Part shown: one piece after another, positions 1 through 11,313 of the stretch
How the letters are laid out: each line of letters begins with the position of its first letter
How positions within the stretch are numbered: the first letter of the stretch is position 1
Assembly: GCA_002687025.1 (NCBI GenBank)
Contig: NYZG01000347.1
Location: forward strand, 1-18,943
DNA from: Candidatus Poribacteria bacterium
GTDB taxonomy: Bacteria; Poribacteria; WGA-4E; GCA-2687025
DNA length: 18,943 nucleotides
Reading direction: 5' to 3'
Program-made: the position numbers and the translations under genes
The notes under the pieces: generated by a model
Told to the model about the DNA's origin: nothing
The model's database searches: none
The model's input: only the letters and a program-made list of their open reading frames with translations

Positions 1-913
1 CGTCCATCGTGTAGATCTCGCCATTGCCGTCTCGCGTCGATATGAAGGCGATGGTCTCGCCGTCCGGCGACCAAGTGGGGGAAGCATTGGTCGCGGGCTG
101 GCCGGTAAGTGGCCGTACGTTGGCGCCGGATGGGTCCATCAGGTGGATCTGCTGCCAATTACCCCACCGGACGAAGGCGATCGCCTCGCCGTCCGGGGAC
201 CAGGCCGCGGCCAGGTCGCCCGCCTGGGGGTCGGTGAGCTGGCGCCTGTTGGCTCCGTCCGCGTCTACCGCGTACAGCACGGCGTTGGCTTCGACCGCGT
301 CTGCTTCGTAGACGATGGTCTTGCCGTCGGGCGACCAGGTGGGGTTCGCCTCCTGCCACGGGCCGTCGGGCGCGTTGTTGTTGACGCTCCGCAGGTTGGC
401 TCCATCGGAGTCCATGATGTGGATCCCCGACACGCGGTCCACAGTCGTCGAGAAGGCTATGTGTCTGCCGTCGGGCGACCACGCGGGATCGCTCTCCCAG
501 CGGCGACTGTCGGTGATGTTCCTCTGGTTCGCGCCGTCGGCGTCCATGACGAAGATGTCACGAATGTCCTCGCGAATCGACACGAACGCGATGCTCTTGC
601 CATCGGGCGACCACGCGGGGGTGATGTCGTTGCCCGGATGGCGCGAGACGTTGCGCTGATTGTCGCCGTTGGGGTCCATCACGTAGATTTCCCAGTTCCC
701 ATCGCGCTCCGAGGCGAAGGCGATCATGCCCGGCCCTTCTGCGCGAAGGCCGTCATCGAGGCCCTCGCCAGCGCCATCCCCCGCGATCGGGACTGCGGCG
801 CCGTCCGCGAGATCGTCGGACGCGGGGAGGTCAGCCGAGTCGCCACCGCACGCGCTGCAGCGCAAGGCCAGCGCGATCAGCCCGATGGCCGTCCTGTAAC
901 GGTATCCACGCAT
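1..913 (-). CDS. TolB-like PD40 beta-propeller envelope protein, copy 1 (C-terminus cut by window edge)
   Basis: The frame is open from an ATG at 913 to the left edge (304 codons), so the last roughly 25 residues are missing. It contains repeated WSPDG-x-x-IAF motifs, the PD40 blades of TolB-like propellers, each followed by an outer strand such as IYVMDPNGDNQRN. Six blades are expected by comparison with the neighbouring paralogue at 1015-2007. The two align almost throughout with one 3-residue length difference and are about 70% identical by eye. The N-terminus is a short export signal ending in LALRCSACGGDS. A Cys is present where the paralogue has its lipobox Cys, but position -3 is Cys and Arg precedes it, so lipoprotein processing is doubtful. 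Such propellers usually act as periplasmic or surface binding scaffolds; the ligand is unknown. Upstream spacing to copy 2 is 101 nt with a hairpin between. Only weak Shine-Dalgarno character (AGGCG) precedes the start. Confidence 0.85.
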   Translation of the reverse strand, partial: MRGYRYRTAIGLIALALRCSACGGDSADLPASDDLADGAAVPIAGDGAGEGLDDGLRAEGPGMIAFASERDGNWEIYVMDPNGDNQRNVSRHPGNDITPAWSPDGKSIAFVSIREDIRDIFVMDADGANQRNITDSRRWESDPAWSPDGRHIAFSTTVDRVSGIHIMDSDGANLRSVNNNAPDGPWQEANPTWSPDGKTIVYEADAVEANAVLYAVDADGANRRQLTDPQAGDLAAAWSPDGEAIAFVRWGNWQQIHLMDPSGANVRPLTGQPATNASPTWSPDGETIAFISTRDGNGEIYTMD

Positions 914-973
914 GACGCCTACGGTGTCCCTCGGGAACAGCCAGCACAGCGGCCCCGCGCCGACTCCTCGCGA

Positions 974-988
974 CTGCGGGTTCCGCAG
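974..988 (-). terminator. Short stem-loop between the two propeller genes
   Basis: A perfect 6-bp inverted repeat (CTGCGG / CCGCAG, 3-nt loop) lies 26 nt past the stop of the gene ending at 1015. No T-tract follows, so it may be a weak or Rho-assisted terminator, an RNA-stabilising hairpin, or chance in GC-rich DNA. Confidence 0.3.
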
Positions 989-1014
989 GCGAGGCGCAGG
1001 CGGCATTCGACACA

Positions 1015-2007
1015 TCACCGCGACCAGGCGGGATGCGAGTCCCTGGCTGGGTCGGTGGTCAGGCGGCGCTGGTTGCTGCCATCCACGTCCATCGTGTAGA
1101 TATCGCCGTCGCCGTCTCGCGTCGATGCGAAAGCGATGGCGTCACCAGCCGGCGACCACGTGGGGGCGCCGTTGGCCCCCGGCCGAAACGTGAGCTGGCG
1201 TCGGCGCGCGCCCGTCGGGTCCATGAGATGCACCTGCGGTACGAAGCCGATCCCCCTGTGGAAGGCGATCGTCTCGCCGTCCGGGGACCAGGCCGGCGCC
1301 CCGTCGCCGCCCTGGTGGTCCGTGAGTTGCCGCCTGTCTGCCCCGTCGGCGTCGACCGCGTATAGCACGTTATTGGCGCCGCGCCCGTCTGCGGCATACA
1401 CGATGGTCTTGCCGTCGGGAGACCACGCGGGATGCACCTCCTCGTGCCACGGGCCGCCGCGCGCGTTGTTGTTGACGCTCCGCAGGGCGCCGCCATCGGA
1501 CTTCATGATGTGGAGCATCCCCGGCGTGCCGCCTGTTGTCGTCGAGAGTGCTATCTGCCTGCCGTCGGGAGACCACGCCGGGTCGTAGGCCCAATGGCGA
1601 CTGTTGGTGATGTTCCGCTGGTGCGCGCCGTCGGCGTCCATGGCGAATACCTGTGGAATCCTCTCGCGAGTAGACACGAACGCAATGCTCTTGCCATCGG
1701 GCGACCACACAGGTGCGTAATCGTCGCCAGGATGCTTCGTGACGTTGCGCTGGTTGTCGCCGTTGACGGCCATCACGTAGATCTCCCGGTTCCCGTCGCG
1801 CTCTGAGGCGAAGGCGATTCTGCCCGGCCTTTCCACGCGGATGCCGTCGTCGGCATCGACACCAACGCCATCGCCCTCGTCCGGGGCCGCAGCGTCGTCC
1901 GCGAGGTCATCCGACGCGGGAAGGTCGATCGAGTCGCCGCCGCACGCTCCGAGCCACGCTGCGAGGGCGATCAGGCCGATCGCCATTCCGTGGTGGTATG
2001 CACGCAT
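1015..2007 (-). CDS. TolB-like six-bladed PD40 propeller lipoprotein, copy 2
   Basis: A 330-residue protein with a signal peptide ending WLGAC-GGDS, a plausible lipobox with Cys22 as the lipidated residue. This predicts a lipid-anchored envelope protein. An acidic Asp/Ala-rich linker (about 25-58) follows, then a propeller. Blade motifs are VWSPDG, AWSPDG (three times), TWSPAG and a terminal AWSR. The chain stops right after the inner strand of the last blade, so the early IAFASERDGN strand probably completes that blade, the usual ring closure. The motif matches the WD40-like PD40/TolB family. No catalytic residues are visible; a binding or scaffold role is inferred. The ATG at 2007 is preceded by ACGGAGGGCGCT, a good Shine-Dalgarno. 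A promoter-like pair lies at 2043-2072. The gene is a tandem duplicate of the one at 1-913. Confidence 0.9.
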   Translation of the reverse strand: MRAYHHGMAIGLIALAAWLGACGGDSIDLPASDDLADDAAAPDEGDGVGVDADDGIRVERPGRIAFASERDGNREIYVMAVNGDNQRNVTKHPGDDYAPVWSPDGKSIAFVSTRERIPQVFAMDADGAHQRNITNSRHWAYDPAWSPDGRQIALSTTTGGTPGMLHIMKSDGGALRSVNNNARGGPWHEEVHPAWSPDGKTIVYAADGRGANNVLYAVDADGADRRQLTDHQGGDGAPAWSPDGETIAFHRGIGFVPQVHLMDPTGARRRQLTFRPGANGAPTWSPAGDAIAFASTRDGDGDIYTMDVDGSNQRRLTTDPARDSHPAWSR

Positions 2008-2042
2008 AGCGCCCTCCGTGTGTCCTCGAGACGCCGTAGAGG

Positions 2043-2072
2043 ACCGTAATCGTGCGGCCAGCCGAGGGTCAA
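2043..2072 (-). promoter_or_regulatory. Candidate promoter of the copy-2 propeller lipoprotein gene
   Basis: On the minus strand TTGACC (2072-2067) is followed after 18 nt by TACGGT (2048-2043). The first matches the -35 consensus at 5 of 6 positions. The second keeps the T-A-x-x-x-T pattern common in -10 boxes of GC-rich bacteria. Start of transcription would fall near 2036, leaving a leader of about 30 nt with GGAGG before the ATG at 2007. Confidence 0.45.
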
Positions 2073-2163
2073 GTCACGCGTGCGCCGGGAATCTGGCCAT
2101 GGGGGCCGATCCGTCCTGGATGCGACGCGCGTCGCGCATCTGCGTGAGTCGATGACGGGTGGT

Positions 2164-2191
2164 CGTGGCGCGCCTGAGCGGTCACGCCACG
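2164..2191 (-). terminator. Stem-loop terminator candidate after the WD40 giant gene
   Basis: CGTGGCG and CGCCACG form a perfect 7-bp stem with a 14-nt loop, starting 8 nt after the TAG stop at 2200-2202. There is no T-run. Position right after the stop supports a transcript-end role. Confidence 0.45.
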
Positions 2192-2199
2192 CCCCTCGG

Positions 2200-5100
2200 C
2201 TACTTCCGAATCACCAGCCGCCGTCGCTCGGAGAACTCCCGTGTCCTCAGTTCGTACACATAGACGCCGCTCGCGACGGGCTCGCCGGATTCGTTGCGCC
2301 CGTCCCAGTATGCGGCGGCCGCTCTGCGACGATACGCCCCGGCATCGCGGCGGCCCAGAACCAGGCGCCGCACTTCGCGCCCCTGCATGTCGTACACGCG
2401 CACGGTCACATCCCCGGCCTCCGACAGGTCGAAGGGAATCCAGGTCTCCGGGTTGAACGGGTTGGGATAGTTCGGCAGAAGAGCGGTCGTCGCAGGCCGG
2501 AACGCCGTGACGGCCACAGGAGCGGCTGCCGCCTCGACGGCGATGTCGAACTCGAACTGCCAGTGGCCGCCGTTCTCTGCGGTCACAATGACGGTGAACC
2601 AGACGGACCCCGCCGCCTCGGCGCCGATCTCCACCCCAAGTCCGTTGTTGTTCCGCGCCACGCCTGCGGGCCAGGTCGCGTGACTGACTGTGGCTCCCGC
2701 GACAGTGACGTTCGCGTCCTGCGTGCTGAGCGTGACGACGACGTTCTCGGCCTCCGTCTGACCCGAGTTGAGCAGGCGCACGCGGGTCAGCACGCTCTCA
2801 CCGGCGTCGGCGACGCCGTTCCTGTTCCCGCCGGGCAGCGGGTCATACACCCACGAACTCCGTAGCGTGAACTCCGGCGGCCCTGGCACGATGGGGAACG
2901 TGAACGAGAACTGCTGCGCGTCCGCGCCGTCCATTGTGACGTCCACGACCGCCGTCACCTCATGCGCCGTCGCTCCCTTCGCGATGTCGAGCACGAATCC
3001 GACGATCGTCCGCGCGGCGCCGGCGGGCCAGGTCGCATGGGTCTCCTCGGCGCGCGCTACCGTGACGTCGTCGTCGGTGATGCTGAGCGTCGCGCGGACG
3101 TTGACGGCGTCCGCCGGGCCGTCGTTCCTCAGACGGATGCGTGGACGCACGCGTTCTCCCGGTTCCGCCACTCCGTCCTTGTCCGCGCGCGGCGTCGGGT
3201 CGTAGATCCACGCATTGCGCTTGACGAACGTCGGAGCCCCCGCAGCCACCGGGAATGAGAAGGTGAACTGCCACGGCCCGGCGCTGTCCGCGGTCACGTC
3301 GACCGTCACCACCGCCTCGTGCGATGTCGCGTCGGGTGAGATATCCAGCACGAGACCGCCGTTGTTGCGGGCCACGCCCACGGGCCACGTGGCGTGCGTC
3401 GCGGTTCCGTTGACGACCGTCACATCGGGGTCGTCGGTGCTGAGCGTCACCGTGACGTTCTCGGCGTCTTCCGGGCCGTCGTTCTTCATCCGCACGCGAG
3501 GGTAGACACGCTCGCCGGCGTCGGCCTGCCCGTTTCGCGTGGTCGCGGTCGGCTCGAATACCCAGGCACTGCGCTTCGTGAACGTCAGCGTCGGCGCCAC
3601 GATGGGCAGTGTGAACGTGAACTCCCACGGGCCGCCGTTGTCCGCCGTTACCTCGACCGTCACGGTCGCCTCGTGCGAGGTCGCATTCGACGCGATGTCG
3701 AGCGTGAGGCCGTTGTTGTTGAGGACGGAGCCGGCGGACCACGCCGCGTGCGAGACGCTCCCGTTGATGATCGTGATGTCAGGATCGTCGGTGGTGAGGG
3801 TTACGGTGACGTTCTCCGCGTCTGCCGGCCCGTCGTTTCTCAGTCGCACGCGAGGGTGCACGCGCTCCCCGACGTCGGCCTGGCCGTTCCTCGTGGACGC
3901 GGTCGGTTCGTAGAGCCAGGCGTTGCGCCTCGTGAACTCAGGAGACGGCGCCACGATGGGGAACACGAACTCGAACTGCCACAGACCCCCGCCGTCCGAC
4001 GTCACCTCCACCGCGAGCGTCACACTGTGTGATGTCGCGTCGGGAGCGATGTCGAGCACGAGGCCGTCGCTATTTCGCGCGACGCCTTCCGGCCAGGTGG
4101 CGTGCAGAACTTCGCCGTTGGCTACCATCACGTCCGAGTCGGACGTCGCCACGGTAACGCGCACGTTCTCGGCATCGCCTGGGCCGTCGTTGCGCAGGCG
4201 TATGCGCGGCTGAATCCGTTCTCCGGGGTTCGCCACGCCGTCCTTGTTGCCGCGCGGCGTTGGGTCGAAGAGCCACGTGGTGCGCTTTGTGAATTCGTAG
4301 GCAGGCCGCACGATCGGGAACGTGTACGTGAACTGCCAGGGCCCCCCGACGCGTGCCGTGACGTCCACGACGACGGTAACGTCATGCGCCGAGGCATCTG
4401 GCGCGATGTCCAAGACGAACCCGAGGTTGTTGCGCGCTTCCCCGACCGGCCACGCCGTGTGGGTGGCCTCGGCGCTGACCACCGTCACGTCGGGGTCCGC
4501 AACGGTCAACGTAACGTGGACGTCCTCGGCATTTCGCTCGCCTTCGTTCCTCATCCGCGCGCGCAGCGCCACACGCTCACCCGGGCTTGCGGCTCCATCG
4601 CCGTTGCCGGTGGGATCCGACACCCACGAGCTACGCTGAGCGAAATCGGGCGACGGCACGTGCGGCGACGTGTCCCACAAGACTATCGTGCCGTCGAGGC
4701 TGCCGCTTGCCAGGATCGACTCGGATGGGGAGAACGCAACGGAGCGCACCGCGCTCGTGTGCCCTACCAAAGTAGCGATATCGTGCCGGGCTTGCCACGC
4801 CCAGAGCTTCACCGTGGGGTCGGAGCCACCGCTTGCGAGTATCCCGCCGTCCGGCGAGAACGCAACAGACCAGACGACGCCAGTATGTCCACGCAACGTC
4901 GCGAATTCAATCCATGTGTGGGCGTCCCACACCCTTACCGTCTTGTCCCAGCTGCCGGTCGCGATCGTGGCGCCGTCTGGGGAGAACGCGACGGATGTCA
5001 CGTCCCGGCTATGTCCGCGTAGCGTCGCTGCCCTTAGCCATGTGCCCGTGTCCCATAGGACCACCGTGCCGTCGGCGTAGCCGGCTGCGAGCGTTGTGCC

Positions 5101-6501
5101 GTCGGGAGAGAAGGCGAGCGCCCGAATGTTGGATGAACGCCCATCTAGCGTGCCGGCCGTCTGCCACGAGCTCGTGCTCCAGAGAGTCACGTCGCCCCAA
5201 ATGGCGACGGCAGTAGTCGCGCCATCAGGAGAGAACGCTGCGGCTTTGACCGATCCACTGGTTGCCAAAGTGGCGATGACCTCCCGAGAGGACATGTCCC
5301 AAACCCTCGGGGAATCGTGCCTCTCACTGACGACCAGCGCGGCCCCGTCAGGTGATAGCGCGAGGCCGTTGATGCCACTCCCGTGTCGGCGTAGCGTGGC
5401 GATATTCTGCAGAGAGAACGTGTCCCAGAACCTCACGCGCCCGCCGTCGCTGCCGCCCATGAGTGTGGCGCCGTCGCGCGCGAACGCGACGACAGTAACG
5501 TCTTCGCCATGTCCGGGAAGCCTCGCGACCTCCAGCCCGGAGCGCGTGTCCCATAGCGTCACCCGTGCGTCGTAGCCGACGCTCGCCAGGGTCTTCCCGT
5601 CCGGGGAGAAGGCGACCGACGAAGCGGAGGATGATTGAGGGTGTAGTGTAGCGATGTCCTGCCTGGACTGCGTGTCCCAGAGCATAAGGCTCCCGCCCCC
5701 GCTGGCCAGCGTCGCGCCATCGGCCGCATATGCAACGGAATCGACGCCACCGAAACCTGAGACAGGTAGTGTAGCGATATCCAGCAACGTGTCCGCATCC
5801 CAGAGCCTGACCTTGCCGTCGTCGCCGCCGCTGGCGAGCGTCACGCCGTCGGGGGAGAACGCGACGGATCTGGTGACGCCGGAGTGAGCCCCTACTTCGG
5901 CTTTCTCCTGACCGGTGCGCATGTCCCAGAGCGTTAGGGCTGCGCTTCCGCCGCCTGCGAGGGTGGCTCCGTCGGGCGAGAACGCAACGGACCACCCGCC
6001 CATGGATACTGTGCGAATCGTCTGACCGGTGTGTGCGTCCCACAGGGTCACCTGATTGCCCCCGATCGCGAGTACTGTCCCGTCCGGCGAAAACGCGACC
6101 GACCGGACGTATTCCGAGTTGCTGACGATTGTGGCCAACTCCTGCCGCGAGCCTATATCCCAGATCTTTGTCGTGCCGTTGGATAGGCCAGTCGCGAGGG
6201 TAGCGCCGTCCCGGGAGAACGCGATTGACTGCACCGACGAACGCGCGTCGAGAAAGGCGACACGGTCGAGTGTGCGCGTATCCCACAGGCCCACACCAAT
6301 GCGCGTGGCCACGGCGAGGAGTTCGCCGTCCGGCGCGTACTGCACCGCGTGCGGGTATCCGTGCCCCAGGCGGGCCGTGGCGCCTGCAGGCGCGGCGAGC
6401 GTGGCACTGCCAGCGAACAGCGACATCGCGATCCACACGGCGGCGAAGGCGACCCGTCGGGAGCCTCGAGCGGCATCCAGTTGACGCTGCAGCGATTCCA
6501 T
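2200..6501 (-). CDS. Exported WD40 (14 repeats) / six beta-sandwich repeats / poribacterial C-terminal sorting-type domain protein
   Basis: A 1433-residue protein. The chosen start is the ATG at 6501: it follows GGGAGAAGGGAACGAG (Shine-Dalgarno) and begins a signal peptide (MESLQRQ..., hydrophobic FAAVWIAMSLFAG, cleavage near ATLAAPAGA). The frame stays open 119 codons further upstream but lacks protein-like composition there. Residues about 45-619 hold 14 WD40 repeats (VAFSPDG...LWD), enough for two seven-bladed propellers. Residues about 620-1320 hold six repeats of 115-119 residues. Each opens with an aromatic R-x-x-W-(x)-x-(D/E)P strand, then an Asp/Asn-Gly loop ending in GE (for example NKDGVANPGE), and has an NDGPxDAENV core, as in CARDB/NEW3-like adhesion or spacer domains. 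Residues 1340-1433 are a FlgD-like tail with NYPNPFNPETWIP, YDMQGREVR and ASGVYVYEL. Surface display or secretion and protein-protein binding are inferred; no enzyme motif is seen. Confidence 0.93.
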   Translation of the reverse strand: MESLQRQLDAARGSRRVAFAAVWIAMSLFAGSATLAAPAGATARLGHGYPHAVQYAPDGELLAVATRIGVGLWDTRTLDRVAFLDARSSVQSIAFSRDGATLATGLSNGTTKIWDIGSRQELATIVSNSEYVRSVAFSPDGTVLAIGGNQVTLWDAHTGQTIRTVSMGGWSVAFSPDGATLAGGGSAALTLWDMRTGQEKAEVGAHSGVTRSVAFSPDGVTLASGGDDGKVRLWDADTLLDIATLPVSGFGGVDSVAYAADGATLASGGGSLMLWDTQSRQDIATLHPQSSSASSVAFSPDGKTLASVGYDARVTLWDTRSGLEVARLPGHGEDVTVVAFARDGATLMGGSDGGRVRFWDTFSLQNIATLRRHGSGINGLALSPDGAALVVSERHDSPRVWDMSSREVIATLATSGSVKAAAFSPDGATTAVAIWGDVTLWSTSSWQTAGTLDGRSSNIRALAFSPDGTTLAAGYADGTVVLWDTGTWLRAATLRGHSRDVTSVAFSPDGATIATGSWDKTVRVWDAHTWIEFATLRGHTGVVWSVAFSPDGGILASGGSDPTVKLWAWQARHDIATLVGHTSAVRSVAFSPSESILASGSLDGTIVLWDTSPHVPSPDFAQRSSWVSDPTGNGDGAASPGERVALRARMRNEGERNAEDVHVTLTVADPDVTVVSAEATHTAWPVGEARNNLGFVLDIAPDASAHDVTVVVDVTARVGGPWQFTYTFPIVRPAYEFTKRTTWLFDPTPRGNKDGVANPGERIQPRIRLRNDGPGDAENVRVTVATSDSDVMVANGEVLHATWPEGVARNSDGLVLDIAPDATSHSVTLAVEVTSDGGGLWQFEFVFPIVAPSPEFTRRNAWLYEPTASTRNGQADVGERVHPRVRLRNDGPADAENVTVTLTTDDPDITIINGSVSHAAWSAGSVLNNNGLTLDIASNATSHEATVTVEVTADNGGPWEFTFTLPIVAPTLTFTKRSAWVFEPTATTRNGQADAGERVYPRVRMKNDGPEDAENVTVTLSTDDPDVTVVNGTATHATWPVGVARNNGGLVLDISPDATSHEAVVTVDVTADSAGPWQFTFSFPVAAGAPTFVKRNAWIYDPTPRADKDGVAEPGERVRPRIRLRNDGPADAVNVRATLSITDDDVTVARAEETHATWPAGAARTIVGFVLDIAKGATAHEVTAVVDVTMDGADAQQFSFTFPIVPGPPEFTLRSSWVYDPLPGGNRNGVADAGESVLTRVRLLNSGQTEAENVVVTLSTQDANVTVAGATVSHATWPAGVARNNNGLGVEIGAEAAGSVWFTVIVTAENGGHWQFEFDIAVEAAAAPVAVTAFRPATTALLPNYPNPFNPETWIPFDLSEAGDVTVRVYDMQGREVRRLVLGRRDAGAYRRRAAAAYWDGRNESGEPVASGVYVYELRTREFSERRRLVIRK
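2544..4644 (-). repeat. Six tandem coding repeats of about 345-355 bp
   Basis: Six in-frame units starting near 4644, 4299, 3942, and then about every 345-350 bp to the last one near 2877. The encoded units share W-(I/V/L)-x-(D/E)P, an Asp/Asn-Gly loop ending in GE, RxRLRNDGP, ATWP and a closing PWQF-x-(F/Y)-x-FP strand. Units 3 and 4 are the most alike, both with TRNGQAD-(V/A)-GER. This points to expansion by internal duplication. Confidence 0.85.
4645..6369 (-). repeat. Fourteen WD40 coding repeats
   Basis: Fourteen units of about 120-126 bp encode the pattern V-x-SVAFSPDG-x-x-LASG...V-x-LWD-x-x-(T/S). The later units (residues about 455-619) are closest to consensus (HT/HS start, GSxDGT, WD). 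Fourteen equals two complete seven-bladed rings. Confidence 0.85.
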
Positions 6502-6862
6502 CTCGTTCCCTTCTCCCGACGGGCGCCGCAGCCTCGCCGCTGGGCGGCGCGGTAGGCCGGCACGCGCACAGATGACCGCAGAGCCGTTGGGCCGCTGCGG
6601 AGGCACGGCCCACCGCGGCCAGCCTGCATGGCTCCCTGGAGTATGGCGCGGACCGGGGCACATGTCCACCGACCGCTCGCGTTCACTCCGAATATGTAGC
6701 ATGTGCCCAGAGTAGAGCCCAGGCTGGCGTCGAGTGGCTCGCCGGCCGCGCGTCGTCGCCGCGCGCACCGCGTGGGCCGCACGGACATCAGACGATGGTC
6801 GTAGGAGCGGAGACGCCTGGGCGTCGGCACACAGCTGGGAGCGTGCCTGCCAGGCCACGCCC
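6502..6862 (-). other. Intergenic region between uvrA and the WD40 giant gene
   Basis: A 361-bp stretch. It is open in the frame of the downstream gene, but the translation is Arg/Pro/Ala-rich and unlike protein. At 6812-6825 GACGCC-CA-GGCGTC is a perfect inverted repeat 37 nt after the uvrA stop, a possible weak terminator without T-run. An AT-richer patch at about 6690-6705 (CTACATATTCGG on the minus strand) may hold a -10 element for the WD40 gene, but no convincing -35 partner was found. Confidence 0.4.
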
Positions 6863-9723
<2,861 letters not shown>

Positions 9724-9727
<4 letters not shown>

Positions 9728-10653
9728 AGAGCCATCTCCTCGTCGTAGTAGTAGGCAGCTTCCTCCATGCTTACCTGACTGTTCTTGGTGAGACGCACCG
9801 GCGCGGACACCTTCTCGATGACATCGCGGTCGGCGAGCCATTCGCACGCCATGCTGATCTCGCCGGCTTGGGCGACTTTGACGAACCGCTCCGTGATCTC
9901 CGTCGCGGTGCGCGCTCCCTGCTCCTCGGTCAGGAAGTGGTAGAGCGGCTTGTAGATGTCCGCCACGCGGTCCATGAGGTACTCGTCGATCATCTCCAGC
10001 GCGGCGCCGATGGTCTTCTCGTCCTTCGGCCCGTCGATCAGGTCGGTGTAGATGGCGTTGAAGAACGCCGGGTTGTGGCGCAACGCCTGGTGGATCACCT
10101 CTCGCTGAACTACCTCGCCATTGTGCAGCGTCTCCACGCGGGCGAGGCCCTCGACGACGTTCATCAGCCATAGGAACGCGTAGTGCATGTCCCGCTTGAC
10201 GTGGTAGAACTTCTCGGCCTTGGCGAGGGTAGGCATGACCCAACTGGCAGCCTTCATGAGCTGTATGTCGCGGTCGCGAGACCCGAGCCGATGCTTGTCC
10301 TCGTAGTATTCGCTGATGGTCTCGTCGCGCGAGAACAGGAGCGTGCTCTTTGCGAACGAGGCGTGGAAGACAGAGCTTTGCAGCGACCCTTCGAGCATCT
10401 GCTTGAAGCGTTGGCGTGGGAACAGGACCACGTGGATGTTCACGTCGTTCTCGACGAGCGAGAACCCCGTGCGCCGGAGCTTCTCGTCGCGCGAGACGAG
10501 GTATATGTCGATGTCGGACTGCTCCCACACCTCGTCGTAGGAGAGGCTGCCGAAGAGGATGGCGGCGAGGATGTGGTCGTCGCGTTCGACCTTCTCGGTG
10601 AACAGGTCGAGCGCCTCCTGATACCGCTCCTTGACGTCGCCCGCGGGCGGCAT
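9724..10653 (-). CDS. Nucleotidyltransferase-fold protein with helical C-terminal region, overlapping uvrA
   Basis: A 309-residue protein. The N-terminus has the pol-beta-type nucleotidyltransferase signature: ILFGSLS (G35-S36) followed by SDIDIY (D47, D49), the metal-binding pair. The third acidic position expected a little later seems to be VNIHVV, with His74 where Asp is usual, so transferase activity is uncertain. The rest (about 100-290) is helix-rich. It ends in a winged-helix-like segment (ITERFVKVA...WLADRDVIEKVSAPVRLT) and an acidic YYYDEEMAL tail. The start chosen is the ATG at 10653, preceded by AAGGGAGAGACG; an ATG 14 codons upstream lacks a good ribosome site. The stop TGA overlaps the uvrA TTG, so both are probably co-translated. 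Substrate is unknown; relatives modify antibiotics, tRNAs or proteins. A role linked to DNA repair is only suggested by position. Confidence 0.8.
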
Positions 10654-10813
10654 CGTCTCTCCCTTCCGCGTTCGGCCGCGCTGCAGCCGTTGCATCGCAT
10701 CCCGTTCGCGGCCATTGTAGGCCGCGCGGTTCCCCTTACGTGGCTACGCCGCGCAATAGGCACGCGTTACAGGGGTGGCCGTCGCGCTCAAACGCACGAC
10801 ACGTGGGGGTGAC
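10654..10813. promoter_or_regulatory. Divergent intergenic region
   Basis: A 160-bp region between oppositely oriented genes, so it must hold the promoter of the nucleotidyltransferase-uvrA pair and probably that of the cyclotransferase gene. On the minus strand TACAAT (10719-10714) is a good -10 hexamer. No clear -35 box sits 16-18 nt upstream of it. No convincing plus-strand promoter was found. Confidence 0.35.
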
Positions 10814-11236
10814 GTGAATCGCCTCTTTGTATATGGGACGCTACGCCGTGGGTGTCGAGCCCACCATATGCTTGCGGGCCGCGCGAGAGAGATCGTAACC
10901 GCGGAGACGTCTGGGCAGTTGTACGATCTGCCGGAGGGATACCCGGCGTTTCTCCGTGGCGCGGGCGTCGTCGTCGGCGACCTCGTCACCGTCCGCGAGT
11001 CAGCGATGCCCGGCCTGCTTCGTGAATTGGACCGGTTCGAGGGGTATTTCGGTAGGGGTCTCGCGGCGAATATCTACGCGCGGGAGGTGGCGCCCGTCAC
11101 CGTTCGAGCGACCGGCGCCACGTGCGAGGCGCACGTGTACATCTACGCGGATGCCTACCGGGCGCGAACCCTCGGCCGGCATCTTCCCACGGGCGATTGG
11201 GCGCCGGGCCGCGAGGACGCCGTCGCGGGCCCGTAA
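10814..11236 (+). CDS. Gamma-glutamylcyclotransferase-like (AIG2/GGCT fold) protein
   Basis: A 140-residue protein beginning NRLFVYGTLRRG, the signature of the gamma-glutamylcyclotransferase/AIG2 fold, with LYDLPEGYPAF and LDRFEGY (Glu76 the conserved acid). These enzymes release 5-oxoproline from gamma-glutamyl peptides or amines; the real substrate cannot be read from sequence. GTG at 10814 is preferred: GGGGGTGAC precedes it and the family motif begins within four residues. An upstream in-frame ATG at 10775 would add 13 residues without homology. The C-terminal 20 residues (GDWAPGREDAVAGP) are probably disordered. It lies 77 nt before the M50 protease gene on the same strand and may be co-transcribed with it. 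Confidence 0.85.
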   Translation: MNRLFVYGTLRRGCRAHHMLAGRAREIVTAETSGQLYDLPEGYPAFLRGAGVVVGDLVTVRESAMPGLLRELDRFEGYFGRGLAANIYAREVAPVTVRATGATCEAHVYIYADAYRARTLGRHLPTGDWAPGREDAVAGP

Positions 11237-11313
11237 ACCGATTGCCTGGCCAACGCGTCCTTCAGTGGTGGACCCGAGGGTCTGTTGTGCGGCGCGAAGG
11301 ATCGGAGGACGAC

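Noticed and set aside
143..1099. Plus-strand open frame opposite the propeller lipoproteins
   Set aside because: Mirror frame of repeated WSPDG codons; the minus strand has the signal peptide, blades and ribosome site.
2544..4644. CRISPR or non-coding repeat array
   Set aside because: The periodicity is about 345-355 bp, in frame, and encodes homologous protein domains.
6502..6858. Longer start for the WD40 protein
   Set aside because: The ATG at 6501 has a ribosome site and opens a proper signal peptide; the extra 119 residues would bury that signal.
9728..10528. A 267-codon N-terminal extension of uvrA
   Set aside because: The residues are Arg/Gly/Pro-rich, overlap the nucleotidyltransferase gene in another frame, and UvrA homology begins right after the TTG at 9727.
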